Of a DNA stretch of 64,000 bases, positions 1 to 12,278 are shown piece after piece. Each line of letters begins with the position of its first letter. The stretch's first letter is position 1. This DNA is from Physcomitrium patens (taxonomy: Eukaryota > Streptophyta > Bryopsida > Funariales > Funariaceae), in NCBI RefSeq assembly GCF_000002425.4, contig NC_037266.1, positions 9,031,818 to 9,095,817 on the forward strand. Direction: 5' to 3'. The notes under the pieces were generated by a model. That model was not told where the DNA came from, searched no databases, and saw only the letters and a program-made list of their open reading frames with translations. The position numbers and the translations under genes were made by a program.

Positions 1-614
1 TTGGATAACATATTCACTTACAGATCGTATGAATAAAGTCACTGAAGATGCAGGTTGTGGGCCAACATATTTGTCAAATTAATAACGGAAAATACAATAC
101 AATCACTGAGACATTGTGCACTAAGAGTAGAACCACCTTACATAAAATACCTGAGTAAAGCCAGCATCCAATCGGGGATCCAGAACAACAGGATACACTC
201 CTGGTGTTTGTGTTAAAACCAAACACAAAACCAGACCAGGAACCTCCATTAGTTGCAGATTCGAACAAAGGGTCAGTGAATCGTCTGCTGCTTTGAGTCA
301 GAATCACCAACGCCAAGAATGCTATGAACATCACTTGCCAGTCCCTCGCCAGTCAAATTGAACTTGCTCATGATTGGCAAATCATTGTCCTCAAAGGTGA
401 TGCATGTGCATCTTCATTCTATCAACGTATCCATGGAACTTATTCTACAACAGCATGTCATCCACCCAACTTCACTCATGATGTGGATTACCTCGAAGAG
501 ATCCGAGCGACGTCTCAAATCCCCCTTCCACCCTCCCCATTCCTACAATTCATCTCTACACGATTCATCCCCTTCTCTGCGGTCGTCTATGGCTCAGAAA
601 AAGGCGCACCTGTG
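1..614 (-). other. Probable 3' UTR / downstream flank of the palmitoyltransferase gene
   Basis: This stretch follows the stop codon of the minus-strand DHHC gene. Open frames exist on both strands, but none resembles a protein I know, and the plus-strand frames over 324-1202 are the antisense of the palmitoyltransferase last exon. I read it as 3' UTR plus flank. A short extra C-terminal exon cannot be excluded, because a donor-like CAG/GTGCGC lies just after the stop. Confidence 0.4.
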
Positions 615-3611
615 TCATCGATTGTTTGGAGGCGTTGTTTCCCCATTCGTACGACCGTGGACGTGGCCACGACCGCGGTGGTTTTGGGCTTCACCAGTAG
701 ACATGGCCAAAATGTCAGGAGAAATCTCCCAGCTACCACTCTTTCGGCCCCAGCTAGAGCGACGTGGGTGGGCTACAGCTGGACGCCCTTGCTCAAAAGG
801 GCGTGGGTCGAAACTATCCTTCATTTCCATCCCACATTCACTCCCAGTGCTAACCCGACCTCCAGCCATCTCCAGCTCACCCCCCTCTCCGACCATGTCT
901 TCGGCATGTGGCCAAGTAGGCTTGTATCCCTGTTCCACATCAGGGGCTTTACCAGCACTCGATCCATGCATTTCTCCCATATCCCTCGACTGTTGAGTAA
1001 TACCCATCGATCCCGGAGTGACTTCCTGCACTCTACTTCTGAACCGATTCTTGGAAGGCGGAATCTTGAAGCAGAAAATTTCGTTGAAATTAAGAAGACA
1101 TCCTCGATTGTAAGGATTTTCCTTGCTTTCATAACGATACCGGAAATTCTCATAGGTTGTCTACAGCACAAGAAAACAGGACCAGGACGCCATCAACATT
1201 AAAGTCGGGAGGTGATAAAACAGGGAAAAGAAAAATAAAAAATAAAAATAAAAATAAAAAAATAAAATTGAAGGAAAACAAAGCATGCAAACTTACGACC
1301 TAATATAGTCGTGAGTCACAATACAACTTGCGTGTGAGCTCTATAAAGAAACACACCTGGTTTGTGCCTATGAGATACAGATGAAACACAGTGAGTCCGC
1401 CCACGAACCATACACATATAAAGGTATACGCCATAAGAACAATTGAAGCTGGAGACTTAGAAAGAGCTTTCAACACCGTGCGACCTCCTTCGTCCATCAA
1501 GATTTTTATGTACAATGCGCACATTGCAAAGACATACACACACAAAAGTGAAGTTGATGACACGAACATAAAGAAGAATCGATAATTCCTCTGCAAACAT
1601 CACAGTACAATTGACCACGAGAAACAATCAGGCGTGTGAGAGCTCTTACAGCAATACCATCAACCAAACTCGTATAACCAACAAAGTATGATCAATAACA
1701 CACCAACGCATCATAATTCATCGAATGTGCCTAAGTAGTATAGGTGATAGAACAAGAAAAGTGCGTACCTGACCAATACATTGTCCAACCCAAGGGCAGT
1801 GGTGATCAAATCGTAAAACGCAATTGTTGCATATGGAGCAGTGAGAACACCTCGGTGGACGATAAAGCATGCAAGTGTCACAGTACTTTGTTTTCACGAC
1901 GACCCCATTGACCGTGACATCCTTTGTTCGTGGCAGACGTAAACGAGGGGTCTGCCCTCCCCAGTCCGCTGGAGAGGTGCTGGGGTCAAAGTCTTCTTCA
2001 GGTTCAGGGGGGTGAGTGTTACGAGGAATAATCCCTGGGTCTCTTCCTGATGTCAATAGCAGCAAGACCAGTACCTTCACCAACAAAGTTCCCAATGCAC
2101 GTTAAAACACAGCCTTACAATAAAGCAGGTGCGGCCGAAAAACTCAATAGCTCAGAGACGTCCAAGAATCCAACGCGTCAAGGTTCCCCTGAAAGCTAAA
2201 ACATGCACAAACTAGTCAACACGTAATCTATCATGCAACTTGAAGTAAATGTACTTACATACGCTGTGTTGATGACAGTAACTGCAACAATTGCAATTCC
2301 TCCATTATTATCAAAATGATGAAGCAGATGACGACCAACAAAAACACAGAAACAGACTGCCGGCGCCACGATCAAGAAAACTGTGACCCCCAGCGATCTT
2401 ACATCGGGACCAAAAACCAATCTCCCGCATAGGAAGAACCTCTGCACATCAATCACTTGAACATCAACACATGCTCACTGCAGTTCATGTTAAAGCTTCT
2501 AGTTCCAAATATAGGTCAAGGAGACTCCATACCTGAGTATTCTCACCGTGCAAACCTTCACATCTATGTAAGACTGCCCATGACCTATGTTCAGCTTCAA
2601 TTAATTAAAGATCATCATCCGACTAAAATTCCACAAGACTTAGCCTAATCGGTTGCTGTTACTCGATGCCCAAGATAAACACGAGTTATAAAATCCATAA
2701 CCAACCAGTTTTCATACACTAGTATTTAAGATTCATTGAAATTGCACCAAGACAATACCCTACGCTGTCCTACAACCTTAAAAGACTTGTAAAGGAACCG
2801 CTGACAACGTATTTCATCCCAACATAAGAGTCGCAATTGAGCTCACGACTTAGGCTGCACTCTTAACTTTGTGTATCAAGACAAATCAGTACCGTAACAT
2901 AGACGCAGTGTGCGACAATGAAAGATTGCTACGCTTAACCTGTTGCCACACATGTAGCTAAAAATGTTTGAAATCATGAGCGCAATACATTCCCTCTGTC
3001 TTGAAACTTCACTTCCACAGAATAGTAACTCTGTAAAGAAATGGTAGGCCTGCAATTTTATACGTCTCGGAAGCATGAAACATCCAGGTAACCGTTGGAG
3101 CCCTTCCCCTCGGCGTAATGAAATCCAGAGCGCCAATAATCAATGGAGAAATGCTCTTGGATTGAGCTACATATATCACCTTCTCAGGTAGGCAACCACA
3201 AACGAAAAGAACAAGAAACTACTAACTGAGATATTGGACTCCGTGATACTGAAATTCCCCGAGTATTTCAAACATAACAAATTGCGCTCAGTGGTACAGA
3301 TCCTAATTCGCTAAGCTCAAAGTTCCTCTATTGGGTATGTTGCTACTACCTCTGGATTTCTCAACATAAAATCCTTCTAAGTACAAGACTGGGTGACGGA
3401 TATGGAATATTCGCGGATACATAGGTTCGACAGCTCGTCCCGACAAACGCCATTGTTACACGTCGTTTATCTCTTACACTTACATATCGTTTTAAAACCA
3501 CAAGAAGAACTAAACTCATAGTAGAAAAATAAAAAAATTCGGACAACAACAACAACAACAACCCGAACTTACGTTACTGCCTTTCCAAACTTGATACACT
3601 CGTTTGCCCAT
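615..3611 (-). CDS. DHHC-type protein S-acyltransferase (palmitoyltransferase), 5 exons
   Basis: Integral-membrane enzyme that attaches palmitate to cysteines of target proteins. Exons on the minus strand are 3611-3573, 2441-2259, 2074-1769, 1590-1357 and 1160-615. All introns are GT-AG and phase 0, giving about 435 residues, normal for plant PATs (about 400-440). It starts [13 protein letters not shown], the usual plant PAT opening. Two hydrophobic segments follow (exon 2 and start of exon 3), then [11 protein letters not shown], a cysteine-rich zinc-binding domain and [12 protein letters not shown]; the catalytic cysteine is about residue 167. Two more membrane segments sit in exon 4, and the conserved TTxE motif (TTYE, about residues 255-258) opens exon 5. 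The cytosolic tail contains [14 protein letters not shown], which I recall from plant PATs. Family assignment is firm; which of the many plant PATs it is, and its membrane location, are unknown. Intron 1 is long (about 1.1 kb). Confidence 0.93.
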
Positions 3612-4450
3612 TCCACTCTGATTCTGACTAGGGTTATCCCCCATCGCGAGTGCCCTACTCCCTCGCGCGTTCGACGACGACGACGACACCTGCCCCTGTC
3701 CACAGCCGTCCCGTCAATCCTTTCTTCCTCCCTGCTCCTCTTCCTGCAATGATATTTTTTTTCTCATCCGCCTTGTGCCATCACCTGGGCTACTTCCTAA
3801 GCCCCTTTCCCCCCTCCCTCCCCCTCCTCCTCCCTTGAACCCCGTCCCGTTGTTCACCTCCAAGGCAACGGCCTTCTGATCTCAATATTCGCCATACCTG
3901 GCCCCTGCCCACGGAGCCTCACCATACCCCGCCGCAATTGCATGCAGCGAACGTAGCAACACGAGGGAGAAAAGAGAGAAAGAAAGAAAGGGAGAGGTCT
4001 AGCAGAGTGTGACGCCCTCCGCGACTGAATGAGAGAGAGAGAGAGAGAATGGGTAGCTCTGGCAAATGGGGCGGGACGGAAGGACGAGAGTGAGTGATTG
4101 AGTGAGCGAAACGAGACAGGGGACTTGCAGGGCCAGGTACGACGCCAGATCTCCAGCCTGCCTTCTTCTCTTCCCCCTTTTCCCCCCTGCCCGGCCTGTC
4201 CCCGACCATCCTGATGCCCCCACCTCACCCGTCCCTACACCCGCTCCGGAAATCGGGCCTCTGCCAGTCTGGCCGCCACCTCAAGTCTGTCAGCGGCATT
4301 CACCGCGGCCCCTCCTCTGCCGCTGGACTGCTCCTTTTCATGCTTGCCCCGAGAAAATTCATCCATTTTCAACGAATATTCCTCGTCTTCATCCCAGTTT
4401 TCGATGAAGCCCGGATAAACGTGTGGGTATTTATTATCCACAATCTTTTC
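3612..4450 (-). promoter_or_regulatory. Upstream region / 5' UTR of the palmitoyltransferase gene, pyrimidine-rich with a GA tract
   Basis: GC- and CT-rich on the plus strand, in contrast to the AT-rich DNA beyond 4.5 kb, and directly upstream of the minus-strand start at 3611. It holds a GA/CT microsatellite near 4027-4047 and purine-rich runs at 3962-4000. Several short open frames in both directions are low-complexity (Pro/Ser/Leu- or Arg/Gly-rich) and look non-coding. I read it as promoter and 5' leader. No TATA box can be placed with confidence. Confidence 0.45.
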
Positions 4451-6255
4451 TCTAATCTAAAATAACCCAGGGGCTTTCAGTGTAAAACTAAGTTTTCCTT
4501 GGGGGATCCCCGACTTACTGGGAACGTTTACTTTCTTATGTTCCCCTGTTCTTCTGCACCACAGGATGAGATGAATGAAGGTGCCTGAGTCCTGTTATAA
4601 ATGGGATACATTGGATGATTGTTTTTCATTCATCCATTTCCTATTCCTAGTGGGTGATTTGGCCAGCTCATCACGCGCACTCCTCCTCCAGTGTGAATGG
4701 GGTCTAACGAGGCTCACAGGGACCAACAAAGATTGCTTCCCCTTCCACCAATTCCAGCGCAACTTGCCAATGCTTTTAAATTTCAAAATATACTCATTAC
4801 TTTTTTAAAAATTCAAAAAACGGACTCATGAATCATTACGTTGGAAAATATGGAACGTGTTTATTTATTTATTTATTTATTTCTATGGATTTTTACTCGG
4901 GTGACTGAATTTTTGTTTGTATTTTATAATATTATGTAATAAGTATCCTTCATATCATTTGGATGGATTCTATATTCACTTTGTGTTTTTGTTGCAAGAG
5001 ACTCTTGAGTGGTTGATGATTTGGATTGTCATGTAGTCAAACAAGCATTTCATGTCTTGAGTTTTAAACAAATCCGAGACTGAAACGTGATTTATTTTGC
5101 AGATTTTAAGAATCAATGGTGAGATGTTTTGTTTTTAGTATGTGTGATACATGAAAGTGTTTGAATATGCACCAGTGTTTAGATTTATTAAAATTCAACG
5201 TGTGTTGTTTGTGTAAGGTTTTACAACCGCATCGACTTAAGAATTTTATATAATAAATTGTAATCATGATTTTTAAAAGTTTGAATTATGTCTGTTTTAT
5301 TTCAGCATCCATTTGATGCAGCAATAAACAAAAATTTACATTCAAGTTAAACACAAACATATTAGAGTGTGTTATGATACAAAGGATGTAATAAATTAAC
5401 TTTGTCTGTGTCATTTGATTTTCCTAAATACTTCAACCTGAAATAATCTTGTAATATTATACATGTACTGATGATAATACATGGTATTAAATGAGATTCA
5501 GATTACATCCATCATGAAAACGATATTCCAGATTAAGTGAATTTACAATCATTTTCAGAAAATTATAAGTATAACTTCTCAAATTATATAGATATTAACA
5601 ATTAAACTTTTGCAGAATTTTTGGTACTGAATTAAAATAAATAAATAAATAAGATTAAATGTGGAATTTAAAAAAAATTAAAAATTAAAAATCCTAGAAA
5701 CATCTTATATCATATAGATAATAAAATGGTTATCATATTATATTATAATGTATATTAAATAATAGTAATAATATTTTATTGATTAATTGATGGAAGATAT
5801 AAATTAAAATAAACATGTCTTGATTTTTTTATAAATATATATTATTTGGATAAAAAAGTGTAAGAGAATTCTTGGTAAAAATATTGATATGAGGTTTATT
5901 TTCACAACAATTTTCAACACAAAAAACAAAAATTGTGCATATAAGCAATGACATTAAACTATTAAATGATGGTAGATTAGTATTATGATGTTGGTGGTTC
6001 AAAGTCTAATTATAAAACTCCTGACCTTGGATAATGGATGTCAACATATAAATAATGAATTTTTTATTTAAAATATATAAATATGAACTTAATATATTCT
6101 TTTGTATCTGTAAAAAATAAAATTAAAATTTTATGTTTTTTCACAATTTTTCAAAAATAATATTAAATAAATTCAAAAATTGAAGGTCAATCAAAATTTG
6201 ACAATTTTGTGGTATAGTGGAAATAGGGACAAATCTAGCATACAGGTGAATGTGA
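4451..6255. other. AT-rich intergenic spacer
   Basis: No gene-like frame seen. It becomes progressively AT-rich towards the retrotransposon at 6261. A short TTTA microsatellite lies at about 4860-4882. Nothing else recognisable. Confidence 0.6.
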
Positions 6256-6260
6256 GCCAT

Positions 6261-6790
6261 TGTCACGGACATACATATAATTACCTATATGAATAGATAA
6301 AAGTATGAAAAAGTAGGTTAATTGTGTAATATCTTCTAGAGAAGCTTCTTAGAAGCTTCATAGACGCTACTTTGACTTTATAGGAGTCTATAGTTGACTT
6401 TTAGGTTAGAAACTTGGTCAACAAGTTAACCATGTGCCACGCATGTTGGAAGCTTAAAGAACAAGCTAACTACGTGGTCCATCCATAGAAAACTTGCCTT
6501 GCAAGCAAAGGCATGTGGCCTAGAAAGTCAACATATATTGGAGGTCTTATAGAACATCGCCACGTGGCTTCTAGTTAGATAGTATATATAGAGGCAAGAG
6601 TGAAGCCCTCTTCACTCTTATCAACTCCTTTCTTGCTTCTAGTCTAGTTTCAAGGGTCTCTAGTTTTCTTGTATTTTGGCAATAGCCATTCCAGTTTCTT
6701 TCTTAATATACATATTTCTATTTTGTCCTATTTCTTTTTGAGAAAAGTCTCACTTACTCTTTAGCTTTCATCGAGTTCTTGTCCTTGACA
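6261..6790 (+). repeat. 5' LTR of element A
   Basis: 530-bp long terminal repeat with TG...CA ends forming a short imperfect inverted repeat (TGTCACGGA / TCCTTGACA). It matches 11744-12273 almost base for base. It contains a G-box CACGTG at 6561-6566 and a TATA-like TATATATA at 6593-6600, and paired GAAGCTTC blocks near its start. Confidence 0.97.
6561..6600 (+). promoter_or_regulatory. LTR promoter: G-box and TATA box
   Basis: CACGTG at 6561-6566 is followed by TATATATA at 6593-6600. The TATA stretch and the following AGAGGCAAGAGTGAAGCC are kept in the diverged LTR at about 52085-52112, which suggests they matter for transcription. The G-box is altered there. Start site not known. Confidence 0.55.
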
Positions 6791-6813
6791 GATTGACAAG
6801 AGTACACTTACAA

Positions 6814-6822
6814 TATCAGAGC
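6814..6822 (+). other. Candidate primer-binding site of element A (initiator-Met type), displaced from the LTR
   Basis: TATCAGAGC matches the core of the usual plant initiator-methionine tRNA primer site (TGGTATCAGAGC), but it starts 23 nt after the LTR end instead of directly next to it. A similar core lies about 27 nt inside element B. Functional assignment is inference. Confidence 0.45.
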
Positions 6823-7002
6823 TTTGTCTTTTCTTGATTAAGAGTGGATTACCCCTTTTTCTTGATAAGACATAAGCGCATTAGAAGTTGCGGATTACCC
6901 TCTTTTAAACTGATATTGTTCTTAGTATTTTCTTTGTTATCAATTCCTCTCTTCTATTTGTTTTGAGCGTTATTAGGCATCTTCTCTTTTCTAAGTGCTA
7001 CT

Positions 7003-8010
7003 ATGGCAGAGCTTGTTGAAATGAAGAGTGCAATGGCACAGATGCAAGAACAATTGAGGGAGTTAATGCTTGCGATGCATCAACTCAATTTACCACCACA
7101 AGGAGCAACAAGAATGGTAGGAAGTGAAGATATAGAGATGATTGGGGCTGCTTCAACATCTGCACCAAACCATATCCCTTCTCCCAGAATGGAACACCCT
7201 TCGAGTGTTAGAGAACCGAGAGTTGCCTTGCCTGAGAAGTTTGATGGTACCAGATCCAAGTTTCGAGGATTCATCAATCAGGTCCAACTAGTGATTGAAC
7301 TTCAACCCCAGAGCTATCCAACTCCAGGGTCACAAGTAAGATTCATTGGTACACTTCTTTCAAGTTCAGCATTGTCATGGTTTTCATCTTTTCTTGAACG
7401 ACGAGATCCAATATTGGATAATCTGGAGGCTTTTTTGGCGGAGTTTCGATCCATGTTTGGAGAACATGATGCAATTCGTGTTGCAACCAACAAGATCCGT
7501 ATTTTGCGACAAGGCAATCGATCAGTAACATTATATGCTTCGCAATTTCGACAACTTGCAACTGATATCAAGTGGGATGATGCCGCACTTGTGAGTCAAT
7601 TTCTCTACGGATTACAATATGAGGTAAAGAAATTGATGCTTAATTTACCTGATCCTCAAACATTGAGTCAAGCAATTGACTTTGCTGTGAAGTGCGACAA
7701 TCGACTTTTTGAATTTCGATCCGAGAGTCGCATAAGTGGGCCTCAACGTTACTACAATTCAATGGCAACACCGACGTCTCCTCAACACATACCTTCAGAA
7801 GTAGAGGATATGCAAATTGATGTAGTACGTTTCAAACCTCTTACTGAGCAAGAAAAGTCTTGTCGTCGACAAGAAGGATTGTGCTTATATTGTGGAGAAC
7901 CTAAGCACACTGCTCAACATTGTCCAAAGAAGCGACGTAACTACAAAATGAGGAGTACGGCTGTCAAAGAAGACAGTATGTCGGAAAACGAGTACGTCCA
8001 GCTACAATAG
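7003..8010 (+). CDS. gag: Gag of element A
   Basis: A 335-residue frame. The N-terminal part is helical with a Met/Gln-rich start (MAELVEMKSAMAQMQEQL). The middle resembles retrotransposon gag capsid domains (FDGTRSKFRGFINQ, ALSWF, FRSMFGEHD). A CCHC zinc knuckle CLYCGEPKHTAQHC lies near the C terminus (about residues 296-309). The ATG lies about 210 bp after the LTR in a leader without a longer frame. It packages the element RNA in cytoplasmic particles (family knowledge). It looks whole. Confidence 0.93.
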   Translation: MAELVEMKSAMAQMQEQLRELMLAMHQLNLPPQGATRMVGSEDIEMIGAASTSAPNHIPSPRMEHPSSVREPRVALPEKFDGTRSKFRGFINQVQLVIELQPQSYPTPGSQVRFIGTLLSSSALSWFSSFLERRDPILDNLEAFLAEFRSMFGEHDAIRVATNKIRILRQGNRSVTLYASQFRQLATDIKWDDAALVSQFLYGLQYEVKKLMLNLPDPQTLSQAIDFAVKCDNRLFEFRSESRISGPQRYYNSMATPTSPQHIPSEVEDMQIDVVRFKPLTEQEKSCRRQEGLCLYCGEPKHTAQHCPKKRRNYKMRSTAVKEDSMSENEYVQLQ

Positions 8011-8015
8011 GGACC

Positions 8016-11000
8016 GTGCGGCTGGAATCTTGTACAACTTCTAATAAAGGTCCTATCCTCTCCTCAGAACCATCTCCTTGTTTTATAATAGATGTGCGTT
8101 TAGGACCTAATAATTACAAAGCCTCTGCCTTGGTAGATTCAGGAGCCTCATCTTGTTTTTTAGATGAAGAATTTGCTAGATGTCATAGAATATCATTAAT
8201 ACAAAAAACTAAACCTGTATACGTAGAAGTCATAGATGGTCGTCCGTTGTCTTCTGGAGATGTAACTCACGAAACACTTCCTGTAGATGTAGTAATAAAT
8301 GGTCATAGTAGTTGCGTAATTTTTAATATAATTAGATCTCCCTCTAATCCAGTAATTTTAGGCTTATCATGGTTAGAAAAGTATAATCCTCGAATAGATT
8401 GGATTTCTCGTAAACTTGATTTTCCTCAGAGCATTAGTAACAGTTCTATTAACCAAGTAAAAAACCATGAGTCTAGTATAGTAAAACTCGCACCTATAGG
8501 TGCAAAAGCATTTATACACGCAGCAAAAGAAGGATCAACTTTTGCTATTTATGCTGCACCTATTTCTGAAAGCGTAAAGACTTCAAGTGGCATTCCAAGT
8601 CAATATCAGGATTATCAAGACGTTTTTGAGAAAAAGAATGTAGATATTCTTCCTGAGCATCGCCCATACGATTGTTCAATCGATCTCAAGGAAGGAACTC
8701 AGCCACCATTTGGACCAATTTACAGTTTATCGCAAGATGAGTTGGCTGAACTCAAGACATATATTGACGAAAATTTAGCGAAGAATTTCATACGCCATTC
8801 AAAATCTCCAGCAGGAGCTCCGATTCTATTCGTAAAGAAAAAAGATGGATCTTTACGAATGTGTGTTGACTATCGAGGACTCAACAAGATCACAATCAAG
8901 AACAGGTATCCATTACCTTTGATATCAGGACTCCTTGACCAGTTAAATCAAGCTAAGATCTATACAAAAATAGATCTAAGAGGAGCATATAATCTAGTAC
9001 GGATCAAAGAAGGAGATGAATGGAAGACTGCGTTTCGAACCAGGTACGGGCATTTTGAATATAATGTCATGCCTTTTGGACTCACGAATGCACCAGCTGC
9101 TTTTCAACATCTCATGAATGATGTATTTCGTGAATTCTTAGACAATTTTGTCGTCTGCTACCTAGACGATATCCTGATTTATTCTAAGAATGTTGAAGAA
9201 CATGAAATACATGTTCGTCAAGTATTAAAAAAACTCAGAGATGCAGGATTGTACGCCAAGATGGAAAAGTGTGTATTTCACACTACTCAAGTTGACTTTT
9301 TAGGATACATCATTTCAAATGATGGTCTTATGATGGATTCTAAGAAAGTCCAAACAATCATGGATTGGAAGATTCCAAAGACTGTAAGAGATGTCCAATG
9401 TTTCTTGGGATTTGCCAATTACTATCGGATCTTCATCAAAGACTTCTCACGAGTTGCAGCTCCACTTACACGCTTGACTAGTAAAGATAAATTCCAATGG
9501 AATCAAGAAGCGGAAGCAGCATTTGAAGCCTTGAAGACATCGTTTGTCTCTGCACCAGTCTTATATCGTGTTGACTTTTCCAAGGCATTTTTTATGGAAA
9601 CAGACGCATCGGATTTTGCCTTGGGTGCAGTTTTATCACAAATGGGAACAGATGACAAACTTCATCCGATAGCTTTTCATTCAAGAAAATTCTCAGCAGC
9701 CGAGATCAATTATGAGATCCACGATAAAGAACTTCTTGCAATCGTGGATTCTTTTCAAGAATGGCGTCATTATCTAGAAGGTGCTTCTAGTCCAGTCATT
9801 GTGTATACAGATCACAAGAACCTCGAGTATTTCATGTCAGCACGCGTGTTGAATCGTCGTCAAGCTCGTTGGAGTATGTCTTTGTCAAGATTCGACTTCA
9901 TTATCACTTATCGGCCAGGAAAACAACAAGGTTTGTCCGATGCCCTGTCTAGACGTTCTTATTTTGCACCAAAAGAAGGAGATGCAGCTTTTGAGCAACA
10001 AAGAACGGTCCTCTTGAAACCGGAGCAATTTCATCTCCGAGCAGTGAAATCAACATTGACTGTTGATTCAACTTTTCTCAAGCAAATCCAGTCCAGTATG
10101 TCCTCAGACCCTCTTGTTCATGATATCGAGAATAATTCTTCCAAGTCTCATGATTCTTCTAAGTTCGAGTTCAAGAATAATCTATTATATTTTGAAGGAC
10201 GCCTATATGTTCCAGAAGGAAAAGCACGTTTGCGTGTTCTTCAAGCACGTCATGACTTTCCAGCAGCAGGACACTTTGGATATAATAAGACTTTGGAACT
10301 CATATCAAGAGATTTTTGGTGGCCACAAATGTGGAAGTCAGTCAAAGACTTTGTACAATCATGTGATATTTGTTCAAGATCAAAAATTCCTCGACATCGA
10401 CCTTACGGACTTCTTCAGCCATTACCTATACCAGAACAACCATGGTCTTCTGTTTCTATGGATTTCATCACAGATCTTCCAAACTCAAGATCTTATGATT
10501 CTATATTTGTGATAGTAGATCGTTTCACCAAGATGGCACATTTTATGCCATGTACAAAATCTATCACAGGTGAAGAAACAGCTAAGCTTTTCATTGATAA
10601 TATCTATCGCTATCATGGATTGCCTAAAGATATCATATCGGATAGGGGAACTCAATTTGTGTCGAGATTTTGGAGGACTCTTTTCAAGATTTTAAAAGTG
10701 GACATAAAGCTATCTTCAGCTTTCCATCCTCAAACTGATGGACAAACAGAGCGCGTAAACCAAGTCTTGGAACAGTATTTAAGGTGTACCATCAACTACC
10801 AACAAGATGATTGGACAAACCTTCTGCCATTGGCAGAGTTTGCTTATAATAATACGGTACATTCCTCCACGCAACAAACACCTTTCTTTGCCAATTATGG
10901 CTATCATCCACGACTTGATACTTTTGATTTTTCAAAAGTTGATAATCCTGCAGCAGAAGATATGGCAAATCGGTTGTCAGAGTTACATGCAATAATGAAG

Positions 11001-11504
11001 GCGCAGTTGAAGAAAGCTCAAGAACGACAAAAGATAAATGCAGATGTATATCGTAAAGAGCAACCACAACTCAACGTGGGTGATAAGGTATGGCTACTTC
11101 GTCGCAATATCAAGACCACTCGACCTTGTGACAAATTGGACTATCGTAGGCTTGGCCCCTTTTCTGTTTCTGAACAGATCAACCCAGTTGCATATCGGTT
11201 ACATCTACCGGAGTCAATGAAGATCCATCCTGTATTCCACGTGTCTCTTCTTGAACCATATAAGACAGTGGATATACAAGGAAGAAGATAAATGCCACCG
11301 CCTCCTATAGAAGTAGATAATAATGAAGAATTTGAGGTGGAAGAGATATTAGACTCAAGGCGGCGCCGAAATAAGCTGGAATATCTTGTTCATTGGTGCG
11401 GATATGATATTAGTGAGCGCACATGGGAGCCATCCAGGAATCTAGCAAATGCATCAGCTAAAGTCAAAGTTTTTCATCAACGACATCCATCAAAACCAAG
11501 ATGA
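8016..11504 (+). CDS. pol: Pol region of element A: protease, RT, RNase H, integrase, chromodomain
   Basis: Domains in order: retropepsin with ALVDSGASSCFLDEEF; reverse transcriptase with the YLDDILIYS catalytic motif; RNase H beginning METDASDFALGAVLSQ; integrase with an H-H-C-C zinc finger and the DDE core (DFITDLP, SDRGTQF, HPQTDGQTERVNQ); and a C-terminal chromodomain (LEYLVHWCGYDISERTWEP). In chromoviruses this last domain directs integration towards methylated-histone chromatin (family knowledge). The region looks nearly whole, with about one break. Confidence 0.94.
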
Positions 11505-11730
11505 AAACCTCTCTTATAAAAGAGACAAGATTGAGGAAGTTATGAAGGCCTCAACAGTGATCAAATAACAGGGTGGTCTTCTCGCCCTGGAATGGGATAC
11601 TATCGATGGCTAAGAGGACCCATCAACTATCTTCGAAGAGAACAAAGATCAGAGTATGTAGCAAATACAATTCGCCGCATATTAGATTTTCTCAATATAT
11701 AATCACCGCTCCTCGTGGAACTCGTCCCTA

Positions 11731-11743
11731 GAAGGGGGGGTAA
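11731..11743 (+). other. Polypurine tract of element A
   Basis: GAAGGGGGGGTAA lies immediately before the 3' LTR. The same kind of tract precedes the 3' LTR of element C at about 63784-63795. It primes plus-strand DNA synthesis in this class. Confidence 0.8.
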
Positions 11744-12273
11744 TGTCACGGACATACATATAATTACCTATATGAATAGATAAAAGTATGAAAAAGTAGG
11801 TTAATTGTGTAATATCTTCTAGAGAAGCTTCTTAGAAGCTTCATAGACGCTACTTTGACTTTATAGGAGTCTATAGTTGACTTTTAGGTTAGAAACTTGG
11901 TCAACAAGTTAACCATGTGCCACGCATGTTGGAAGCTTAAAGAACAAGCTAACTACGTGGTCCATCCATAGAAAACTTGCCTTGCAAGCAAAGGCATGTG
12001 GCCTAGAAAGTCAACATATATTGGAGGTCTTATAGAACATCGCCACGTGGCTTCTAGTTAGATAGTATATATAGAGGCAAGAGTGAAGCCCTCTTCACTC
12101 TTGTCAACTCCTTTCTTGCTTCTAGTCTAGTTTCAAGGGTCTGTAGTTTTCTTGTATTTTGGCAATAGCCATTCCAGTTTCTTTCTTAATATACATATTT
12201 CTATTTTGTCCTATTTCTTTTTGAGAAAAGTCTCACTTACTCTTTAGCTTTCATCGAGTTCTTGTCCTTGACA
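11744..12273 (+). repeat. 3' LTR of element A
   Basis: Same length and ends as 6261-6790, with about two mismatches. Followed by the target duplication GCCAT at 12274-12278. Confidence 0.97.
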
Positions 12274-12278
12274 GCCAT

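Larger units (their letters stand above)
6261..12273 (+). mobile_element. Ty3/gypsy chromovirus (element A), young and nearly whole
   Basis: LTR retrotransposon, 6,013 bp. Both LTRs are 530 bp (6261-6790 and 11744-12273), begin TGTCACGGACA and end CCTTGACA. A 5-bp target duplication GCCAT flanks it (6256-6260 and 12274-12278). The interior holds gag, then protease, reverse transcriptase, RNase H, integrase and a chromodomain, the chromovirus order. Gag and pol are in different frames and abut, an arrangement this family is known to bridge by translational frameshifting. The LTRs differ at about two positions in 530 (about 0.4%), so insertion is recent; at commonly used plant rates that is a few hundred thousand years. 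The coding part looks whole apart from about one break. The type resembles the Tcn1-like chromoviruses reported from bryophytes and lycophytes (inference). Confidence 0.96.

Noticed and set aside
324-1202. A 292-codon plus-strand open frame
   Set aside because: It is the antisense of the last palmitoyltransferase exon, which has family motifs, intact splice sites and matching phase on the minus strand.
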